Source: Candidatus Accumulibacter regalis (GTDB lineage Bacteria > Pseudomonadota > Gammaproteobacteria > Burkholderiales > Rhodocyclaceae). Taken from it: a stretch of DNA of 64,000 bases. Every line of letters starts with the position of its first letter. Positions within the stretch are counted from its first letter, which is position 1. This document shows positions 1 through 8,686 of this stretch, piece after piece. The notes under the pieces were generated by a model. It did no database searches. It worked only from the letters and a program-made list of their open reading frames with translations, and was not told the DNA's origin. Made by a program: the position numbers and the translations under genes. The stretch is taken from positions 1 to 64,000 of the forward strand of contig JEMY01000050.1 of the NCBI GenBank assembly GCA_000585075.1, written 5' to 3'.

Positions 1-213
1 CGCCTGCAAGGCATTGGCGAGGTACACGGCCTGCTGCCCCCCGAGCTTCGGCACCTGATAGACGTGCGGATAAGCGGTCCGGTAACCCGGGACGGCGTGA
101 CAGCCTTCGCACATCGAAGTCTTGGCCTTCGCCGCCTCGGCGTTGCCTGCCAGCGGCTGCGCGAGCGCTGCGCCGGCCAGCGCAAACGCGATCAAACCGA
201 GAATTGTTTTCAT
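1..213 (-). CDS. c-type cytochrome, N-terminal part (runs off the window)
   Basis: The start of a small exported monohaem cytochrome c. The reading begins at ATG 213 after a GAGAGAG ribosome site. It opens with a signal peptide of about 18 residues (MKTILGLIAFALAGAALAQ) and carries one haem-binding CEGCH motif near residue 35, followed by a GYRTAYPHVYQVPKLGG stretch typical of class I cytochromes of the c4/c553 type. It would be a periplasmic electron carrier. The C-terminal part, with the axial methionine, lies beyond base 1, so subfamily and haem number cannot be fixed. A sigma-70-like promoter lies upstream. Confidence 0.85.
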   Translation of the reverse strand, partial: MKTILGLIAFALAGAALAQPLAGNAEAAKAKTSMCEGCHAVPGYRTAYPHVYQVPKLGGQQAVYLANALQA

Positions 214-529
214 CGTTATCTCTCTCAAAAAAGGCGGTTTGAAAACCAGGCCCACGAGCCATTCAAGGATGGAAAATTCAGCCCGGCAGTATATGAGGCT
301 CCATCAAGCGGCGTCAATCGTCGATTTGTCCTCGCCAGTGGCAAGGTTTTCTCCAGCCGTGAACAAGCTTGAGTCTGCCCGGCAGGGCTCGCGAGCGGGC
401 GGACATCGGGAAGGGAGACTGCCGCCCGGGGTCGCTGGCAGTCTTCGGGCGCGTCGGGGGCAGCTTCGGCGCGGCGTATCCCGACGCTGGACGCGGCGCC
501 GGGATGGGCGTCCCGAATGGCTGTCGGCG
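214..529. other. intergenic region between cytochrome and DUF389 genes
   Basis: This holds the promoter at 288-317 and, further left, the region past the end of the DUF389 gene. No intrinsic terminator with a T tract is seen after the DUF389 stop. Short reading frames here lack a ribosome site and any recognisable protein signature. Confidence 0.5.
288..317 (-). promoter_or_regulatory. sigma-70 promoter for the cytochrome gene
   Basis: Reading the minus strand, TTGACG (312-317) and TATACT (288-293) are separated by 18 bases. This predicts a transcript start near 281 and a leader of about 68 bases before ATG 213. Found by eye only. Confidence 0.5.
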
Positions 530-2281
530 CTACCTCTTCTGCTCGACGGCTTCGTTCCCCAGTGCGGCAAGCCTGCGGGCAAACGCGTCCTCGATCGAGC
601 GTTGCACGGTGGTGAAGCCGGTCCGCGTGACGATCAGCCCGGTCGGTGCGAGTACCGAGAGCGTGACCGGAGTCCCGGCAACCGCGGCAAGCTCCTTTTC
701 CACCCGACCGACGACGGCCGGCTGCAGGGGTTGGGCACTGACCACTTCCGCCCGCACTTCCCAGCCGCGCTCACCCTTCGCGGCGTCGATGCTATCGACG
801 AAGGTGTCGGCAAGACGTTCCAGATCGGCCTTGCCGCGCGCTTCCACCTCGCGTTGAACGGCACGCTCGGCTTCCGTCATCGGTGCGAACTGCGCTTCAC
901 CAAGCAGCACGCGGCCCTTCGCCGTGATATCGCTGGTCGTCGTGGCGCGCACCAGCAGGGTGGCCGTCGGATCACCGAGTCGCGCACGGATCTTGTCTTC
1001 GGCCAACCTGACCTGCGCGGGAACCGGCGGGCGGGCGCCTGAAACGGTCGCCACAATAACAGCGCCCGTCGGCAGATGAACGAGTTGCACGTCACCCAGT
1101 TCGAAGGCTTGACCGTGGCTCACCAGTTCGCGGAGAGTCTGCTCGGCGGCTTCGGTCATGCGCACGTTGGCGGTCACCCTGGAGGCAATGAAATGGCCAT
1201 TGAGATCGACCGTCGGCAGCAGGTTCGCCGAACCCGCCGCCGCCACGTCGTGCGTGATCGCGCACCTGACGAAGAGGTTGATGTCGCGCTGGACCTCGTC
1301 GGCGATGGCCTGCTGCATGGCCTTGACCGCCAGCGGCGAGAATGAGCGCGGCGTATTGACCGTGGCCAGGACATTGACCGCGCCGCTGCCGTCCTGGTCG
1401 TAGACCACGCGCGCAAGCCGGGCGCCGGGATCGTCGGCCAGAGCCTTCTCGATGGTTTGGACAATCGCCTGGTTGAGCCGCCAGTCGTCAATGACGACGA
1501 CCAGTTGATGGGTGAGGATGGCGGCAACGGCGAGCAGCCCGATGCCGGCCGCGGAGAAACGCTTCAGGAAATCCGTTCGCGTGCCCAGCTCGGCGCGGGT
1601 GACGAAGCCGGCGACGATGAAGATCGTCGCGGAAACGGCGAGGATGGCGAGGAAGTTGGCAAAGAAGAGCAGGAAGGCACCCCAGGCGCCATCGAAAGCC
1701 CCGAACGCCAGCGACAGGCCGCAGGTGGCGAGCGGTGGGGTCAGCGAAGTGGCGATCGCCACGCCCGGGAGCGCGGGACTGGTTCGTTCATCGACCAGCG
1801 CCAGGCCACCGGCCAGGCCCGCCAGGGTGGCCACGAAGAGATCGAGCAGCGACGGTTTGGTGCGCGCCAGCATCTCGGGCGTCACCTCGAGGGCAAACGG
1901 CAAGAGGCCCAGGACCACGGCAAAGCCGATGATCAGCAACACGCCACCAAACTCGGAGACCACGGCGTGGCGCAACAGACGCAGGTCGCCGCGGGACAGC
2001 GCCAGGGCAATGCCGAAAATCGGCGCCATCAGCGGCGAGACGAGCATGGCGCCGATGACCACGGCGGCGCTGTTGGCCAGCAGGCCGAAGGCGGCGATTC
2101 CCGCCGAGGCAAGCAGCAACACGTAGTACAGCGGACGCGGTATCGAGCCGTGAACGATGTCGTCGATCACCTGCGCCTTGCGCAACGGGGACACGGCCAG
2201 CAGCATCGCCAGCGGCTGATCGAGAGGGTGGGCCGGCGGGTCGGGACGAACCGGGTCGGCCGCTGTACTCGTGCTGTCCAT
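530..2281 (-). CDS. DUF389 family integral membrane protein
   Basis: A 583-residue membrane protein of the DUF389 (TIGR00341-like) family, whose molecular role is not established. The start is ATG 2281 (MDSTSTAADP). The N-terminal third contains about six hydrophobic segments, including the family-type stretches NSAAVVIGAMLVSPLMAPIF and SLTPPLATCGLSLAFGAF. The remaining ~330 residues form a soluble region with repeated alternating beta/alpha segments (for example VNVLATVNTPRSFSPLAVKA), rich in acidic residues, perhaps an extracytoplasmic or cytoplasmic binding domain. It starts 16 bases after the stop of the SH3 lipoprotein gene, so the two are probably co-transcribed. A longer upstream reading in the same frame overlaps the lipoprotein gene and is not supported. 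Confidence 0.85.
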   Translation of the reverse strand: MDSTSTAADPVRPDPPAHPLDQPLAMLLAVSPLRKAQVIDDIVHGSIPRPLYYVLLLASAGIAAFGLLANSAAVVIGAMLVSPLMAPIFGIALALSRGDLRLLRHAVVSEFGGVLLIIGFAVVLGLLPFALEVTPEMLARTKPSLLDLFVATLAGLAGGLALVDERTSPALPGVAIATSLTPPLATCGLSLAFGAFDGAWGAFLLFFANFLAILAVSATIFIVAGFVTRAELGTRTDFLKRFSAAGIGLLAVAAILTHQLVVVIDDWRLNQAIVQTIEKALADDPGARLARVVYDQDGSGAVNVLATVNTPRSFSPLAVKAMQQAIADEVQRDINLFVRCAITHDVAAAGSANLLPTVDLNGHFIASRVTANVRMTEAAEQTLRELVSHGQAFELGDVQLVHLPTGAVIVATVSGARPPVPAQVRLAEDKIRARLGDPTATLLVRATTTSDITAKGRVLLGEAQFAPMTEAERAVQREVEARGKADLERLADTFVDSIDAAKGERGWEVRAEVVSAQPLQPAVVGRVEKELAAVAGTPVTLSVLAPTGLIVTRTGFTTVQRSIEDAFARRLAALGNEAVEQKR

Positions 2282-2297
2282 GGCCACCGGCGCCGAA

Positions 2298-2825
2298 TCA
2301 GTAGGGGTTGAAAATCGACGGCGCAACCGTCGATTTAGCAGGCGCGCTCGACGATGATGCGGCCGCGGGCGACGGCAACTGCTGCGGCTTGACGGCTTGC
2401 GCCGCCCGCTCCGGTTCCGGCGACTCGACGACTGGCGCCGCCGGCACCGCCTCGGCCTCGGCCTCGCGCAGGGGTTCGCGGACCTGTTCCGAAGACTCGT
2501 GCGCTGGCAGGCGCCAGACCAGCTTCGCGTTCTCCACCCAGCCCGCTTCGCCCGTCGCTTCGACGCGGACGTGAGCAAAGCCGCGTTGCAAATCGCTCCG
2601 ATACAGCTTCGCGTACTGGGGCAGACGGCTGATGAGCGCACCGCCCGGTGTGCGGTAGAGCGGTAGATCGGCCGATCCGGCGTAGTAGACGCCTGCCGTT
2701 TGCCCGGCGCCGCCCGCAGCGCTCTTGCCCGCGACGGTATTCTCCAGCGTCGAACAGCCCCCCAGGATGGCGACAAGGGCGGCCGAGCACAGTATGGAAG
2801 TGAGCTTTCTTGAAGTGACGATCAT
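2298..2825 (-). CDS. SH3-domain lipoprotein
   Basis: A 175-residue lipoprotein. The signal peptide ends in a lipobox (ILGGC, Cys about 24), so the mature protein should be lipid-anchored in the envelope. Residues about 48-105 (YYAGSADLPLYRTPGGALIS to GWVENAKLVWR) look like a bacterial SH3 domain, with the characteristic Gly-Trp-Val strand. The C-terminal 65 residues are low-complexity Ala/Pro/Glu. SH3b domains often bind cell wall or act as protein-interaction modules; the target here is unknown. It lies immediately upstream of the DUF389 gene. The start ATG 2825 has GGAG about 10 bases before it. Confidence 0.8.
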   Translation of the reverse strand: MIVTSRKLTSILCSAALVAILGGCSTLENTVAGKSAAGGAGQTAGVYYAGSADLPLYRTPGGALISRLPQYAKLYRSDLQRGFAHVRVEATGEAGWVENAKLVWRLPAHESSEQVREPLREAEAEAVPAAPVVESPEPERAAQAVKPQQLPSPAAASSSSAPAKSTVAPSIFNPY

Positions 2826-3369
2826 CCGTGCAGATCTCCGGAAACCACGCTATCGGGGACGTACGCGGGTGGCAACGGATAGCGGAAGCGTTGCGCGCCG
2901 CGAATGATGCCGCCGATCGGAGCAAGCCGCAAGTGGCCAGGACAACACGAATGGCATGCTTCCTGGCGAAGGGCCACGCGGAAAAGGCCGCAGCCGCGGC
3001 AAATTTCGGCCCACGGCAACGAAGGAGCGGCCCCTTTTTCGCGCCAGGGAAGACCACTGTGGGCAGGCATTCCGACGGCCGGCGGAGGCCATCCCGGCTA
3101 TCCCTTTCGCTGCCCGATCGGCACGCCCGGGCCGCTTCGACGCCCGCCCGCCGGTCGGCGGGCAGAAGGCGGCAGAGGACGCCGGCGTCATGGGCAAAAT
3201 TGTCCATTGACGGCCTCTATCGCGCCGCCGATACTTTCGGCCCTACGGTGACTCGGCTGTACTCGCCACCGCAGCAGGAAGAGGGAACCCTCCCACCCCA
3301 GCGCGTGCCCCCCTGCGCGCTCGGCCCGGGCTTGTCCTCCCGCCCCTTCACGATTACCGGAGATGCCCC
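2826..3369. other. divergent intergenic region, 544 bases
   Basis: It separates the SH3-lipoprotein/DUF389 pair (minus) from the potassium channel gene (plus). It contains a good sigma-70 promoter for the channel gene (3207-3235) and a GC-rich hairpin at 3146-3163 (GCCCGCC-GGTC-GGCGGGC). Several open frames cross it, but none has a ribosome site, a coherent protein composition or a recognisable motif. Confidence 0.5.
3207..3235 (+). promoter_or_regulatory. sigma-70 promoter for the potassium channel gene
   Basis: TTGACG at 3207-3212, a 17-base spacer, then GATACT at 3230-3235. The predicted transcript start is near 3242, giving a leader of about 128 bases before the GTG start at 3370. Confidence 0.5.
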
Positions 3370-5034
3370 GTGATTGGTCATTTCAAGCGTTCGACGCGAC
3401 GACTGTTCGCCCTGATTCTCAGTATTCCGCTGGTGATCCTGGCCGGGGGGCTGCTATACATGTTCCTGATGACCCATCTGGAGAATTCTCCGCGCGACTT
3501 CTGGACCAGCGTGGAGTGGGCTGCCGAAACGCTGACCACCACCGGCTACGGACACGACTCGCACTGGACCCATCCGGCGATGATCCTGTTCGTGATTTTT
3601 TTTGAACTGGTCGGCATGTCCTTCTACGTGCTGATTTTCCCGGTCTTCTTTCTGCCCTACTTCGAGGAACGCTTCGAGCAGCGCCTGCCGGGAAATCTGC
3701 CCGAGATGAGCGGGCGCGTGCTCATCCACCGCTATGGCCCGGCGGTCGATTCGCTGGTCGAGGAGTTGCGCCGCGTGGGCACGGCCTTCGTCATCCTGGA
3801 GCAGGATGAACGCCAGGCCCGCCGCCTTCGCGATCGTGGCTACGACGTGGTGTTCGGCTCCCTCGACGAACAACCCGGGATGCTGGCCGGCGTGGAAACG
3901 GCGCTGGCGCTGATCACCAACGCCGACGACCACGCCGACGCAACGTTCATCATGATGGCCCGCGAACGCGGCTTTTCCGGAACGATTCTGGCGCTCGCCG
4001 AAGAGCCCCTGCACCGTCCGGCGATGGAAAAGATCGGCGCCACCGCGGTGTTCACCCCTTCGCACGTGCTGGGTGCGGCCCTGGCGGCCCGCGCCAGCTC
4101 GCGCATCAGCCCGAAGGTGGAAGGGCTGCAACTGCTCGGCGAAAGAATAGGCATCGCCGACTTTCGCGTGCAGGCTGGCAGCCCGCTGGCCGGGCAGCGG
4201 CTCGGCACCCTGCGCATGCGCGCGCGCTACGGGGTGACGGTGATCGGACAATGGAACGGCGGCCGTTTCGCCCCGGCCGAAGGCCCCGATACGCGGGTCG
4301 AGGCAGGCGCGATCCTCGTGGCGACCGGCGCCTACGCCAACCTGGCCCGGGTCGAACGCCTGGCCACGCCACTGCGCCGTTACGGCCCGATCGTCGTCGC
4401 CGGCTACGGTGCGGTCGGCCGCAAGGTGGTCGAGATGCTGCGCGACGCGGGTGAAACAATCATCGTCATCGACGATGTCTCCGACCCGGCCGTCGATGTG
4501 GTCGGCAACGTCCTCGAACACGCCACCCTGGACCGCGCCGAGGTGCGCAAGGCGCGTGCGGTCGTCCTCGCCCTGAGCAACGACAGCGCCGGCGTTTTCG
4601 CCACCGCGGTGGTGCGCGATTATGCCCCGGACGTGCGCCTGATCGCGCGCGTGAACCTGGCACCGAACGTCGCCCGCCTCTACCAGGCGGGCGCCGATTT
4701 CGCGCTCTCGGTGGGCCAGGTCGCCGGCCAGATTCTCGCCCACCACCTGCTCGGCGAGGACGCCGTCAGCGTCGAACAGCGGCTCAAGCTGGCCCGTGTG
4801 GGGCCGGGTGCCTTGGTCGGGGGGCACCCCTGGCAGGTGGGTATCCGCGAGAAGACGGCGACGGCGGTGGTGGCGGTGGAACGTGGGACCGACGTCCTGG
4901 TGGAGTTCGACCAGGCGTTCAAGGTGCGCGCGGACGACGTCCTCTTCGTCTGTGGGACAACCGCCAGCCTCGAGAAATACATGCGCGAGTTTGGCGCCAC
5001 GCCGGCAGAGCGACCCGTGGCGCCGACGACATAG
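3370..5034 (+). CDS. 2TM potassium channel with two RCK/TrkA regions
   Basis: A 554-residue ligand-gated potassium channel. TM1 (about 12-35), a pore helix and the selectivity filter TTTGYGH (56-62), and TM2 (about 69-97) form the pore. Two RCK (TrkA-N plus TrkA-C) regulatory units follow in one chain. The first (from about 113) has a weak nucleotide motif (IHRYGPAVDSLVEEL). The second (from about 343) has a classic GAVGRK Rossmann turn (VVAGYGAVGRKVVEMLRDAG) and ends in a TrkA-C domain. Two RCK units per subunit would let four subunits form an eight-RCK gating ring. The start is GTG 3370, with GGAG seven bases upstream. The gene is monocistronic, ending in an intrinsic terminator. TrkA itself lacks the pore, so Trk uptake is not the role. 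Confidence 0.88.
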   Translation: MIGHFKRSTRRLFALILSIPLVILAGGLLYMFLMTHLENSPRDFWTSVEWAAETLTTTGYGHDSHWTHPAMILFVIFFELVGMSFYVLIFPVFFLPYFEERFEQRLPGNLPEMSGRVLIHRYGPAVDSLVEELRRVGTAFVILEQDERQARRLRDRGYDVVFGSLDEQPGMLAGVETALALITNADDHADATFIMMARERGFSGTILALAEEPLHRPAMEKIGATAVFTPSHVLGAALAARASSRISPKVEGLQLLGERIGIADFRVQAGSPLAGQRLGTLRMRARYGVTVIGQWNGGRFAPAEGPDTRVEAGAILVATGAYANLARVERLATPLRRYGPIVVAGYGAVGRKVVEMLRDAGETIIVIDDVSDPAVDVVGNVLEHATLDRAEVRKARAVVLALSNDSAGVFATAVVRDYAPDVRLIARVNLAPNVARLYQAGADFALSVGQVAGQILAHHLLGEDAVSVEQRLKLARVGPGALVGGHPWQVGIREKTATAVVAVERGTDVLVEFDQAFKVRADDVLFVCGTTASLEKYMREFGATPAERPVAPTT

Positions 5035-5050
5035 CGGGCCGCCCAAACGC

Positions 5051-5085
5051 ATTCAGCCCGACCAATGGCCGGGCTGAATTTTTTT
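5051..5085 (+). terminator. intrinsic terminator after the potassium channel gene
   Basis: A 10-bp perfect stem (ATTCAGCCCG at 5051-5060 with CGGGCTGAAT at 5070-5079) runs into seven T residues (5079-5085). It lies 16 bases after the channel stop codon. It also lies just past the 3' end of the oppositely oriented tRNA-Phe, so the hairpin may stabilise that end too. Confidence 0.85.
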
Positions 5086-5086
5086 C

Positions 5087-5162
<76 letters not shown>

Positions 5163-5288
5163 AACGAGTGCGGCAGTATATCGAATCGATTCTCTGTCGT
5201 CAAAGCCAACAGGGCTATCGCGTGAATATCACGCCCAACGCACACGGCGGGCACGGCGGCCAGCGCCGGGCGCGGCGATCGGTTGACC

Positions 5289-5312
5289 AAAAAACGGGGG
5301 CGGCTGCCCCCG
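5289..5312 (-). terminator. intrinsic terminator after the PEP-CTERM gene
   Basis: Reading the minus strand, a 7-bp CGGGGGC/GCCCCCG stem with a four-base loop is followed by six T residues. It sits 24 bases beyond the TGA stop at 5337. Confidence 0.85.
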
Positions 5313-5336
5313 AAAACTGCGGCTACACGCAGCGCA

Positions 5337-6197
5337 TCAACTCGCTGCTTTCTTCTTCTTGCACCCGACGAGCAATCCCGCTGCGGCGAGAGCGAACAGC
5401 GCCAGGGTCCCCGGTTCAGGGACGCTGCCCGGAGGATCAACGACAATGCTGTCGTTGGCGCAGTTCTGCGTCCAGTGAATGTCGAATGCCTCGCCGTTCC
5501 AGCGGGCATCGCGCAGCAGCTCCAGAGGGATACTCATCTCGTAGATGTAGTGCGCGTCGCCCTGATTGCTGCCGTAGCCGGTCACCGGAGCCAGGGTGTA
5601 GGAAAGCGCGCTCACCATGCCGATCAAGGTGCCGCCGGTGAGATGGGTGGGATGCCTCCGATCGGGGGAGTAGGCTGCGCCGCTGCCCGGATCGGTGTAA
5701 TTGCCGGCGCTGTCCCAGAGGCCGTAGGCCCAGGCGGGATTCATGTAAACGCCGCCTTCGACACCGAAGGACTCGAAACTGTAGACCCCACCGGCGCTGA
5801 CGCTGGTGGCATGCTTGATGTTGATGCCCAGCTCAAAGGTGCCGTCGCGTCCGAAATCGATGGCGAAGTCACCCGCGCCGTAGCTGTTGCGGCCGGGTTG
5901 GTCCAGCGTGCGCGGGTTGTGGCCAGTGACCAGGGCGATGAACAGGGTGTCGCCTTCCTTCTGCGCATAGAGCGCTTCGGCGTCGTAGGCCTGCCCGCCC
6001 CAGCCGGGACCCAGGCGGAAGTTGCCACTGCCTGTCTGATCCTCGATCTTCGCCTGGATACCGCTCCCGGGCGTTGGCTCCCAGGTCGAACGATTGATCC
6101 CCCAGTCGGAAAGATCACCGTCAATGGTAATCGCCGCGGCCGACACGCTGCCGAAGATGCCGAGAAGGGCGATTGTGCGCGAGAGGATTCGCTTCAT
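5337..6197 (-). CDS. PEP-CTERM exported protein, CBM9-like fold
   Basis: A 286-residue secreted protein. A signal peptide (about residues 1-20, ending SVSAAA) precedes ITIDGDLSDWG, an opening seen in CBM9/DOMON-like beta-sandwich domains. The body is rich in Gly, Tyr and Trp, as expected of such a fold. The C-terminus is a PEP-CTERM tail: VPEPGTLALFALAAAGLLVG, then a basic cluster CKKKKAAS. This tail directs sorting and processing by an exosortase (EpsH/XrtA type) in the inner membrane, usually in exopolysaccharide-producing bacteria. No exosortase gene lies in this window. The start ATG 6197 has GGAG 12 bases upstream. The substrate or ligand cannot be told from sequence. Confidence 0.85.
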   Translation of the reverse strand: MKRILSRTIALLGIFGSVSAAAITIDGDLSDWGINRSTWEPTPGSGIQAKIEDQTGSGNFRLGPGWGGQAYDAEALYAQKEGDTLFIALVTGHNPRTLDQPGRNSYGAGDFAIDFGRDGTFELGINIKHATSVSAGGVYSFESFGVEGGVYMNPAWAYGLWDSAGNYTDPGSGAAYSPDRRHPTHLTGGTLIGMVSALSYTLAPVTGYGSNQGDAHYIYEMSIPLELLRDARWNGEAFDIHWTQNCANDSIVVDPPGSVPEPGTLALFALAAAGLLVGCKKKKAAS

Positions 6198-6517
6198 GGT
6201 TTGCCTGTGCTCCAGAGGGTTTTCGAAACGCTGGCGCCGTAGCACCACGTCGAGTGGCAGTGTCCCCCGAGCAGGCAATCGTCGGTTATGAACTAGTGCA
6301 CAGCGCGGGGAATTCTGCCGCATCCCGGCCCGAACTCGCCGCCCCCGACTGGCGAGCGCTGTGGCAAGGGCCCGCTCTCTCCTGTTCAATTCGGCTACCA
6401 GTCGGCTAAAGTGATGCCTCGTCGCCTTGCCGGCGACTTTTCTGGGCCGATGCACGCCACTATGGGAGGGGGGTGATGGGAACCAGAGCACGCGCAACCG
6501 TTGAACAGGTCCAGTGA
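6198..6517. other. divergent intergenic region, 320 bases
   Basis: It lies between the PEP-CTERM gene (minus) and the sensor/exonuclease gene (plus). A short perfect hairpin (GTCGCC-TTGCC-GGCGAC, 6421-6437) followed by TTTTC lies about 80 bases before the plus-strand gene. I searched by eye for a -24/-12 promoter ahead of the PEP-CTERM gene, as is common for such genes, and found none convincing. Nothing else stands out. Confidence 0.4.
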
Positions 6518-8686
6518 ATGAACGCACGTATCCGCTTCGCCATCTCGGTGATCATCCTCGGTCTGCTGATGACCGGCCCCTTCGTCATTACGGCGCTGCT
6601 GATCTGGGCGGGAGCGAAAGCTCCTGAGCGCGCGATGCTCGTCCAGCTGATCGTTCCGCACCTGTCGCTGGGCGCGATGATGACCACTTTCGGCTTCGTC
6701 CTCGGCCTGCTGGTGATCCGCTACCTCTTCCGCCAGTATGTGCAGGGCCTGCTCAAGATGGCCGAGAGCCTGCGCCTGATGCTCACCGCCAACCGCAACT
6801 TCCGCGTCGTTGGCGAAGGCCCGCCGGAAGTCCGCCAGCTCGCCGCAGCCACGAACGATCTGGCGCAACAGCGCGACGGCCTGCTCGACGACGTCGAAAC
6901 CCAGATCGCTGCCGCCAAGGCGTCGGTGGAAGAAGAGAAGAATCGCCTCGCAGCGCTGATGTCGGAGCTGGCGCAGGCGGTCGTGGTGTGCAATCTGGAC
7001 GGCCGCATCCTGCTCTACAACAGCCGCGCCCGGCTGCAGTTCAGGGCGCTGGCGCAGGGCAGTACGACGCTTGCCGGAGGCGGCGCGCTGATCGGCCTCG
7101 GGCGTTCGATCTTCTCGATCCTCGAACGCAACCAGATCGACCACGCGCTCGAAGTGACGCGCCAGCGTCTGCAGAAAGGCGCCGGTACGGCGATCGCCAA
7201 CTTCATCACCACCGCCCGCGGCGGCCAGCTGTTGCGCGTGCAACTGGTGCCGGTGTTGTCCATCGCCGACGACTCGCCGAGCGACGCGATCAGCGGCTAC
7301 GTGCTCACCGTGGAGAACATCACCCGCAACCTGGAGCAGGAGTCGCGCCGCGATCAGGTCCTGCAATCGCTGACCGACGGCAGCCGCGGCAGCCTGGCCA
7401 ACATCCGCGTCGCCGTCGGCAACCTGATGGACTACCCGGACATGGAAGCGGCGGTGCGCGAGCGCTTCGTCGGCATCGTCAGTGACGAGGTCGTACGCAT
7501 GAGCCAGCGCCTCGACCAGACGATGAACGAGTTCGCCGATTCATTGAAGACACGCTGGCCACTGGAAGACGTGCTGGGAATCGACATCATCGCCGCCGCC
7601 CAGCGCCGCATCGAGGAACAGCTCGGACTGCCGACCAAGACCGAGGAAATCGACGATGCGCTCTGGCTGCGCGCGGAGAGCTTTTCGCTGGTCTTCTCGA
7701 TCTGTTGCCTGGCGTTCCGCCTCATCGAACATTATCAGATCAAGGAGCTGCGCTTCCGGCTGCAGCCTTTCGGCAAGCTGGCCTACCTGGATGTCATCTG
7801 GGCCGGGCACGCCATGTCGTCGGAGACCTTCTGCACCTGGGAAACGGAACCGATGCAGGTCGGCAGCGAGCACTCGCCGCTGTCGCTGCGCGACGTCATC
7901 GACCGGCATGGCGGCGAAGTCTGGTACCAGCGTGACAAGGCCGCGCATTGCGCCTTCTTCCGGCTGGTTCTGCCGGTGGCCATCCCCGAAACCCTCGCCG
8001 AGCCGGAAGGCAGCGACGATAGCCAGGTGCGCCCCGAGTACTACGACTTCGACCTCTTCGATTTTCGCGATCAGAGCATCGACCTCGACCGACCGCTGGC
8101 GGACCTCAGCTACACCGTCTTCGATACCGAGACCACCGGCCTCGAACCGGCGGCCGGCGACGAGATCATCCAGATCGGTGCGGTGCGCATCGTCAACGGC
8201 CGCATGCTGCGCCAGGAAAACTTCAACGAGCTGGTCGATCCGGAGCGCCTGCTGCGCGCCGAAGGAACCCGCATCCACGGCATCACCGACGACATGGTTC
8301 GCGGCCAGCCGACCATCGACGCGGTCCTGCCGGCCTTCCACGATTTCTGCAGCGACACCGTCCTCGTCGCGCACAACGCCGCCTTCGACATGCGCTTCCT
8401 GCAACTCAAGGAGGAGAGCACCGGCGTGGTCTTCAGCCAGCCCGTCCTCGACACGCTGCTCCTCTCGGCAGTCCTGCACGCCAACCAGGACTCGCACCAA
8501 CTGGAAAAGATCGCCGAACGCCTGGGGATCAGCATCGAAGGCCGGCACAACGCGCTCGGTGACGCCGTCGCCACCAGCGAGGTCTTCCTGAAGATGCTGC
8601 CGCTGCTCGAACAGCTGGGGATCAGCACCCTGCGCCAGGCGCTGGAAGCGTCCCAGAAGACCTACTTCGCGCGCGTGAAGTACTGA
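6518..8686 (+). CDS. membrane sensor pseudokinase fused to DnaQ-like exonuclease
   Basis: A 722-residue fusion. Two membrane segments (about 6-32 and 43-70) lead into a HAMP/coiled-coil stretch (about 71-145), a PAS-like domain (about 146-272) and a region laid out like a histidine kinase core (about 275-488). The kinase signature residues are missing. The H-box position reads GSRGSLANIRVAV with no His, the N-box lacks Asn, and the D-x-G-x-G loop reads VIWAGHAM; only the GGEVWYQ...FRLVLP tail is kept. From about 530 a complete DEDDh 3'-5' exonuclease follows: D536 and E538 (FDTETTGLEP), D624 (AHNAAFD), H677 and D682 (HNALGD). It probably hydrolyses 3' ends of nucleic acid at the membrane in response to a signal, but substrate and signal are unknown. 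It is not the replicative epsilon subunit. It appears monocistronic. Confidence 0.85.
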   Translation: MNARIRFAISVIILGLLMTGPFVITALLIWAGAKAPERAMLVQLIVPHLSLGAMMTTFGFVLGLLVIRYLFRQYVQGLLKMAESLRLMLTANRNFRVVGEGPPEVRQLAAATNDLAQQRDGLLDDVETQIAAAKASVEEEKNRLAALMSELAQAVVVCNLDGRILLYNSRARLQFRALAQGSTTLAGGGALIGLGRSIFSILERNQIDHALEVTRQRLQKGAGTAIANFITTARGGQLLRVQLVPVLSIADDSPSDAISGYVLTVENITRNLEQESRRDQVLQSLTDGSRGSLANIRVAVGNLMDYPDMEAAVRERFVGIVSDEVVRMSQRLDQTMNEFADSLKTRWPLEDVLGIDIIAAAQRRIEEQLGLPTKTEEIDDALWLRAESFSLVFSICCLAFRLIEHYQIKELRFRLQPFGKLAYLDVIWAGHAMSSETFCTWETEPMQVGSEHSPLSLRDVIDRHGGEVWYQRDKAAHCAFFRLVLPVAIPETLAEPEGSDDSQVRPEYYDFDLFDFRDQSIDLDRPLADLSYTVFDTETTGLEPAAGDEIIQIGAVRIVNGRMLRQENFNELVDPERLLRAEGTRIHGITDDMVRGQPTIDAVLPAFHDFCSDTVLVAHNAAFDMRFLQLKEESTGVVFSQPVLDTLLLSAVLHANQDSHQLEKIAERLGISIEGRHNALGDAVATSEVFLKMLPLLEQLGISTLRQALEASQKTYFARVKY

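Noticed and set aside
2956-3210. 84-codon plus-strand frame in the DUF389-channel gap
   Set aside because: Arg/Gly/Pro-rich translation, no ribosome site, and it runs across the hairpin and the channel promoter.
6421-6437. Hairpin plus TTTTC as a terminator
   Set aside because: The stem is only six pairs and there is no plus-strand gene upstream to terminate. It may still be a minor leader element.
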